From: Tardiphaga sp.
GTDB lineage: Bacteria > Pseudomonadota > Alphaproteobacteria > Rhizobiales > Xanthobacteraceae
Assembly (NCBI GenBank): GCA_014377915.1
Contig: JACMOT010000450.1
Span: forward strand, 1-15,575
Reading direction: 5' to 3'
DNA: 15,575 nt
Shown here: in pieces, positions 13,361 through 15,575 of the stretch
Position numbering within the stretch: the stretch's first letter is position 1
Layout: each line of letters opens with the position of its first letter
The notes under the pieces: model-generated
Seen by the model: only the letters and a program-made list of their open reading frames with translations
Told to the model about the DNA's origin: nothing
Database searches by the model: none
Translations under genes and position numbers: made by a program

Positions 13361-13861
13361 TCAGTCCGAACAGTCGAGCCCGTACCGTTTCTTGAGAGCC
13401 TCGTATTGCTCCGGCGGCTCCTTCGCGAGCAGCGCGCAGCCGGTGTAATTCCCCTTCCGACGCTCGCCGGTCACATAGGTCCAATCGGCGATGTCCTTCT
13501 TCTGAAAGGCCAGTCGGTCTCCGGAAGCCAAGTTGCTGAAATTGCGTGGCGTGCTGGCGACGACGCCGACGAAGCCAGCGCCGTCCCGTTTGAAAGGGTT
13601 TACCCAGATATATTCGGCCTGGTCATGGCCGAACGGCAGCCGGATCTTCAGTGCAAAACGACCAGTCCCCGGCGGCGGCGCGCCGGCGATCGCCAGAAAC
13701 CCGTCCAGCTCGGCGCGCGCCCGCTGGATCGCGTCGGTCACCGCAGGATCGCCCGACTTGACCCATGTGACGTCGTCGCGCTCGGCCGGGTTCGCCTGCT
13801 CCGCGCAGACCGCGGAAGACAGGGCCGATAGCAAAGCGATGGCCAGGAGATGATGCCACAT
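13361..13861 (-). CDS. Secreted DUF2314 (YegJ-like) protein
   Basis: A 166-residue exported protein. Signal peptide about 1-20 (cut after VCA). The DUF2314 domain spans about 38-145: AIQRARAELDGFLAI (44-58), RFALKIRLPFGHDQAEYIWVNPF (68-90), FVGVVASTPRN (97-107), GDRLAFQKKDIADWTYV (114-130) and GNYTGCALL (137-145). The family's 'F-x-V-K...E-x-I-W...G-x-L-x-N...I-x-D-W-x-Y...G-x-Y-T' signature is complete. Function of the family is unknown. The start at 13861 is set by the signal peptide and GAGGCGAG upstream, although the frame is open to 14014. The stop codon lies in the small palindrome CTGAC-CTTC-GTCAG (13351-13364). It is divergent from the two-gene operon at 13971. Confidence 0.87.
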   Translation of the reverse strand: MWHHLLAIALLSALSSAVCAEQANPAERDDVTWVKSGDPAVTDAIQRARAELDGFLAIAGAPPPGTGRFALKIRLPFGHDQAEYIWVNPFKRDGAGFVGVVASTPRNFSNLASGDRLAFQKKDIADWTYVTGERRKGNYTGCALLAKEPPEQYEALKKRYGLDCSD

Positions 13862-13970
13862 CACGCTCGCCTCGATTAGGGAAATGGCAACTAGTAGTTG
13901 ATATTCTGTTCGTGTTATGTTCGAATTGTCAAGGGCTTTGGAGCAGGCGCGCATATCTGCGGGGGAGGCG

Positions 13971-14498
13971 ATGGCAAAATGGCTCCGTTGGATGACTGCA
14001 GCTCTGGCATTCACGGCGCCGGTCAGCGCCGCCGACAGCTTTGCGGACCTGCAGGCCGCCTATCACTGCGACGTGGTACGACGGCTGGAACAGGTTTATG
14101 CGACGGGCGATCCCCGCATCGACCTCAACCGTTATCTGGCGATCACCCTGCCGGCGCGGACGCACGCTTATGTGCAGTGCCAGATTTTCGACAATCGCAG
14201 GCGCATCCATTGCGAAGCATCGTCGGGATTCTGGCTGGCCAAAAAGGGCCAGAAGCGCACCTTCTATTTGCCGCCGCGCACCGTCGCCGCACTGGCCAGA
14301 CTTGGTTTCGATACCGACGATTCCGCCGGCAACTTCAATCTCGAGCGGGACGTCGACAAATCCGCGAATTTTCACCCGCTCGCAGACCTCATGCTGCGGG
14401 CTTTGCATGACGGTTACGACGCGCGCAGCGACATGAAGCTGCAGTTCAATGCCCCGTTTGCGCCGGCCACGCCGGAGAGTTGCATTCCGGTGAGCTGA
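13971..14498 (+). CDS. Secreted protein of unknown function
   Basis: A 175-residue exported protein; signal peptide about 1-21 (MAKWLRWMTAALAFTAPVSA then AD). Mature cysteines are Cys33, 70, 81 and 171, which could form two disulphides. One segment, residues 103-160 (TVAALARLGFDTDDSAGNF ... ADLMLRALHDGYDARSDMKLQF), recalls the YbjN/T3SS-chaperone-like 'TY-Chap' pattern ('LxxLGW...N...A..A...L...fg'), but the likeness is too faint for a call. The ATG at 13971 was chosen for the signal peptide and the purine-rich GGGGGAGGC just before it; an in-frame ATG at 13917 would bury the signal peptide. The next gene follows after 42 bases containing a GC hairpin, so the two probably form an operon. Confidence 0.75.
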   Translation: MAKWLRWMTAALAFTAPVSAADSFADLQAAYHCDVVRRLEQVYATGDPRIDLNRYLAITLPARTHAYVQCQIFDNRRRIHCEASSGFWLAKKGQKRTFYLPPRTVAALARLGFDTDDSAGNFNLERDVDKSANFHPLADLMLRALHDGYDARSDMKLQFNAPFAPATPESCIPVS

Positions 14499-14506
14499 GA
14501 GATCCA

Positions 14507-14522
14507 GCCCGCGCCAGCGGGC
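14507..14522 (+). terminator. GC hairpin between the two genes of the unknown operon
   Basis: GCCCGC (14507-14512), loop GCCA, GCGGGC (14517-14522): a perfect 6-bp stem with no T-tract, 8 bases after the first stop and 18 before the next start. More likely an mRNA-processing or stability element, or an attenuator, than a full terminator. Confidence 0.35.
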
Positions 14523-14540
14523 CCACAATGGAGACGATGA

Positions 14541-15017
14541 ATGTCGATGGAAATCTATGTTCTTTCAGATCGTCAATTGTCGTCGATGGAGGCTTGGCAA
14601 ACGGCGGTGGACCAATCCGGTGTTGCGCTGCGGCTGTCTACCTCGACGCCTTTCGCGGACTTGCACGGCGTCTTGCCGGTCGTGCTGGACCAACGCCCGA
14701 CGGGGTTCGAATGCGATCACTTCAACGCCAGGGAGTTGATGGAGGATCCGCCCGCGGAGGTCGAGTTCGACCGTGCATGGGCTTGCGCGCTGGCGTTTCG
14801 ATGGGGCGGGGACGTCTATGCCGGTGCCTCCGCCTATGCGGCAGCGGCGGCTTACGCGGTTGCAACGGACGGCGTCATTCTCGACTGTGAGGAGGGGCAG
14901 TTCATCTCGGCACAGCGGGCCGTCGAGATTTCCCGCGAACTGGCGCAGAGCCAGCCGATGATCGACGAAGCCGTAAGGCGAGTTCTGGAACTGTATAAAA
15001 AGCAAGCTCCGCAATAG
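14541..15017 (+). CDS. Cytoplasmic protein of unknown function
   Basis: A 158-residue protein without signal peptide or membrane segment. It starts MSMEIYVLSDRQLSSMEAWQ; the middle has GVLPVVLDQRPTGFECDHFN (43-62); then WACALAFRWGGD, an Ala/Tyr-rich helix (ASAYAAAAAYAVATDGV) and DCEEGQFISAQRAVEIS, ending in a charged helix with KKQAPQ. The 'AAAYAxATDGVxxDxEEG' element looks like a conserved core. I cannot name the family. The ATG at 14541 has GGAG 7 bases upstream (14530-14533); a second in-frame ATG lies two codons later. It follows the secreted protein gene by 42 bases, so an operon is likely. Confidence 0.75.
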   Translation: MSMEIYVLSDRQLSSMEAWQTAVDQSGVALRLSTSTPFADLHGVLPVVLDQRPTGFECDHFNARELMEDPPAEVEFDRAWACALAFRWGGDVYAGASAYAAAAAYAVATDGVILDCEEGQFISAQRAVEISRELAQSQPMIDEAVRRVLELYKKQAPQ

Positions 15018-15104
15018 AGTGCAGCACGCACGCCCCGAGCGACTGGCGCTCAAATCCGTCAGTCTCGCCTGTCGCCCCGCTCCCGCTCCTGCGCGCTACG
15101 CCTG

Positions 15105-15575
15105 CTACATCCTCGCGCCGCTGTTGTAGGCGTCGACCAGCTGGTTGTAGTCGCGCAGCAGCCGCGGCGGCGAGCCCTGGACCATCCAGCCGGAGCCGGT
15201 GTCGCTCAGCATCATCTTGTCGCCGGTCGAGTAGGGCACCTTGTCGCGGATCCGGCGCATCAACTGCTTGGCCGTGGTCAGGAACGATTTGGCCTGGCTG
15301 ATGAACATCGAGCCGACTTTGGCGTCGCCCGTCGCACCCGACGCCTCGATGGCCTTGACGGTGGCCTCATAGGCCTCCAACGCCCCAGTGATCGCGGCGA
15401 TGTCCGGGCTCGTCGTATCCTCCGCGCGCAGCACGCGCTTCGCCTCGATCATCAGCGCGGCCACGTGATAGCGCGCGCTGCGGCCTTCCCTGGCTTCGAT
15501 CGCCACCAGCCCCTCGGCCTTGCGTCTGTCGTTGATCGTCGCGACGCCGTCGCGCAGATTCTTGTCGGCGCTGGC
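15105..15575 (-). CDS. DUF3829 (YiiG)-like protein, 5'-truncated by the window edge
   Basis: The reading frame is open from the right edge (15575) to the stop at 15105, about 156 residues, and its true start lies outside. It is predicted almost entirely helical. Features: ASADKNLRDGVATINDRRKA, then LVAIEAREGRSARYHVAALMIEAKRVLR, a middle helix ALEAYEATVKAIEA, ISQAKSFLTTAKQLMRRIRD, and a final LLRDYNQLVDAYNSGARM. The 'R-x-x-G...Y-H...AK' start and the 'YN-x-L-V-x-x-YN' end fit DUF3829, a family that includes lipoproteins such as YiiG. A GTG at 15506 could be mistaken for the start, but similarity continues upstream of it. Function unknown. It is convergent with the preceding gene across 87 bases, which hold only a weak hairpin (GAGCG-ACTGG-CGCTC, 15037-15051). 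Confidence 0.72.
   Translation of the reverse strand, partial: ASADKNLRDGVATINDRRKAEGLVAIEAREGRSARYHVAALMIEAKRVLRAEDTTSPDIAAITGALEAYEATVKAIEASGATGDAKVGSMFISQAKSFLTTAKQLMRRIRDKVPYSTGDKMMLSDTGSGWMVQGSPPRLLRDYNQLVDAYNSGARM

Noticed and set aside
1..15575. CRISPR array, prophage, IS element or defence island
   Set aside because: No repeat-spacer pattern, no transposase or integrase and no recognisable defence genes apart from the broken TA pair.

Overview
The window is high-GC alphaproteobacterial chromosome, most likely from the Bradyrhizobium/Rhodopseudomonas/Afipia group (Nitrobacteraceae). Evidence for this is the style of the EttA, Bfr and UPF0114 proteins, an Irr-type iron control element in front of bfr, the abundance of small secreted proteins with GYGYGY tracts, and an intergenic GGTGGGCA...TGCCCACC hairpin of a kind I recall as common in Bradyrhizobium genomes. 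This assignment is inference from sequence alone. I see no phage, transposon, CRISPR array, rRNA or tRNA.

Layout. Positions 1-1361 hold the 3' part of ettA (ABC-F translation factor). It converges on a Phd/YefM-PIN toxin-antitoxin pair on the minus strand (1358-2042), in which the VapC-type toxin is broken by a frameshift and the antitoxin is intact. Positions 2142-4875 on the plus strand carry a trans-aconitate methyltransferase-like gene, then a UPF0114 membrane protein closely followed by a secreted MltB-type lytic transglycosylase. Positions 4888-5774 hold two tandem minus-strand paralogues for small secreted glycine-zipper proteins. After a 384-base gene-free stretch comes an iron-storage pair: bfd (bacterioferritin-associated ferredoxin with an extra Cys cluster) and bfr (haem-type bacterioferritin) with an ICE/Irr box in front of it.

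From 7072 to 10417 the minus strand carries, in transcription order, a secreted MetX-like alpha/beta hydrolase, a DUF2188 protein tightly linked to a DoxX-like membrane protein, a PPOX-family flavoprotein and a lipoprotein. Positions 10466-11632 contain a doubtful small ORF and two convergent genes for small Cys-containing secreted proteins; the plus-strand one may be a degenerate periplasmic ClpP-like protein. A PhzS-like FAD monooxygenase follows (11918-13210), then the intergenic repeat, a secreted DUF2314 protein (minus), a divergent two-gene operon of unknown function (13971-15017), and the 3' part of a DUF3829-like gene running off the right edge.

How the genes work together. The clear functional units are Bfd-Bfr (iron storage and release under Irr control), the autoregulated but probably toxin-dead TA locus, UPF0114-MltB (envelope), and DUF2188-DoxX. 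The rest is mostly housekeeping and small exported proteins. I did not find a convincing new multi-gene defence or metabolic system. The most unusual items are the stop-codon-spanning palindrome shared by ettA and vapC, the Cys-rich Bfd tail, the possible ClpP-like periplasmic protein, the paired glycine-zipper paralogues and the unknown 13971-15017 operon.
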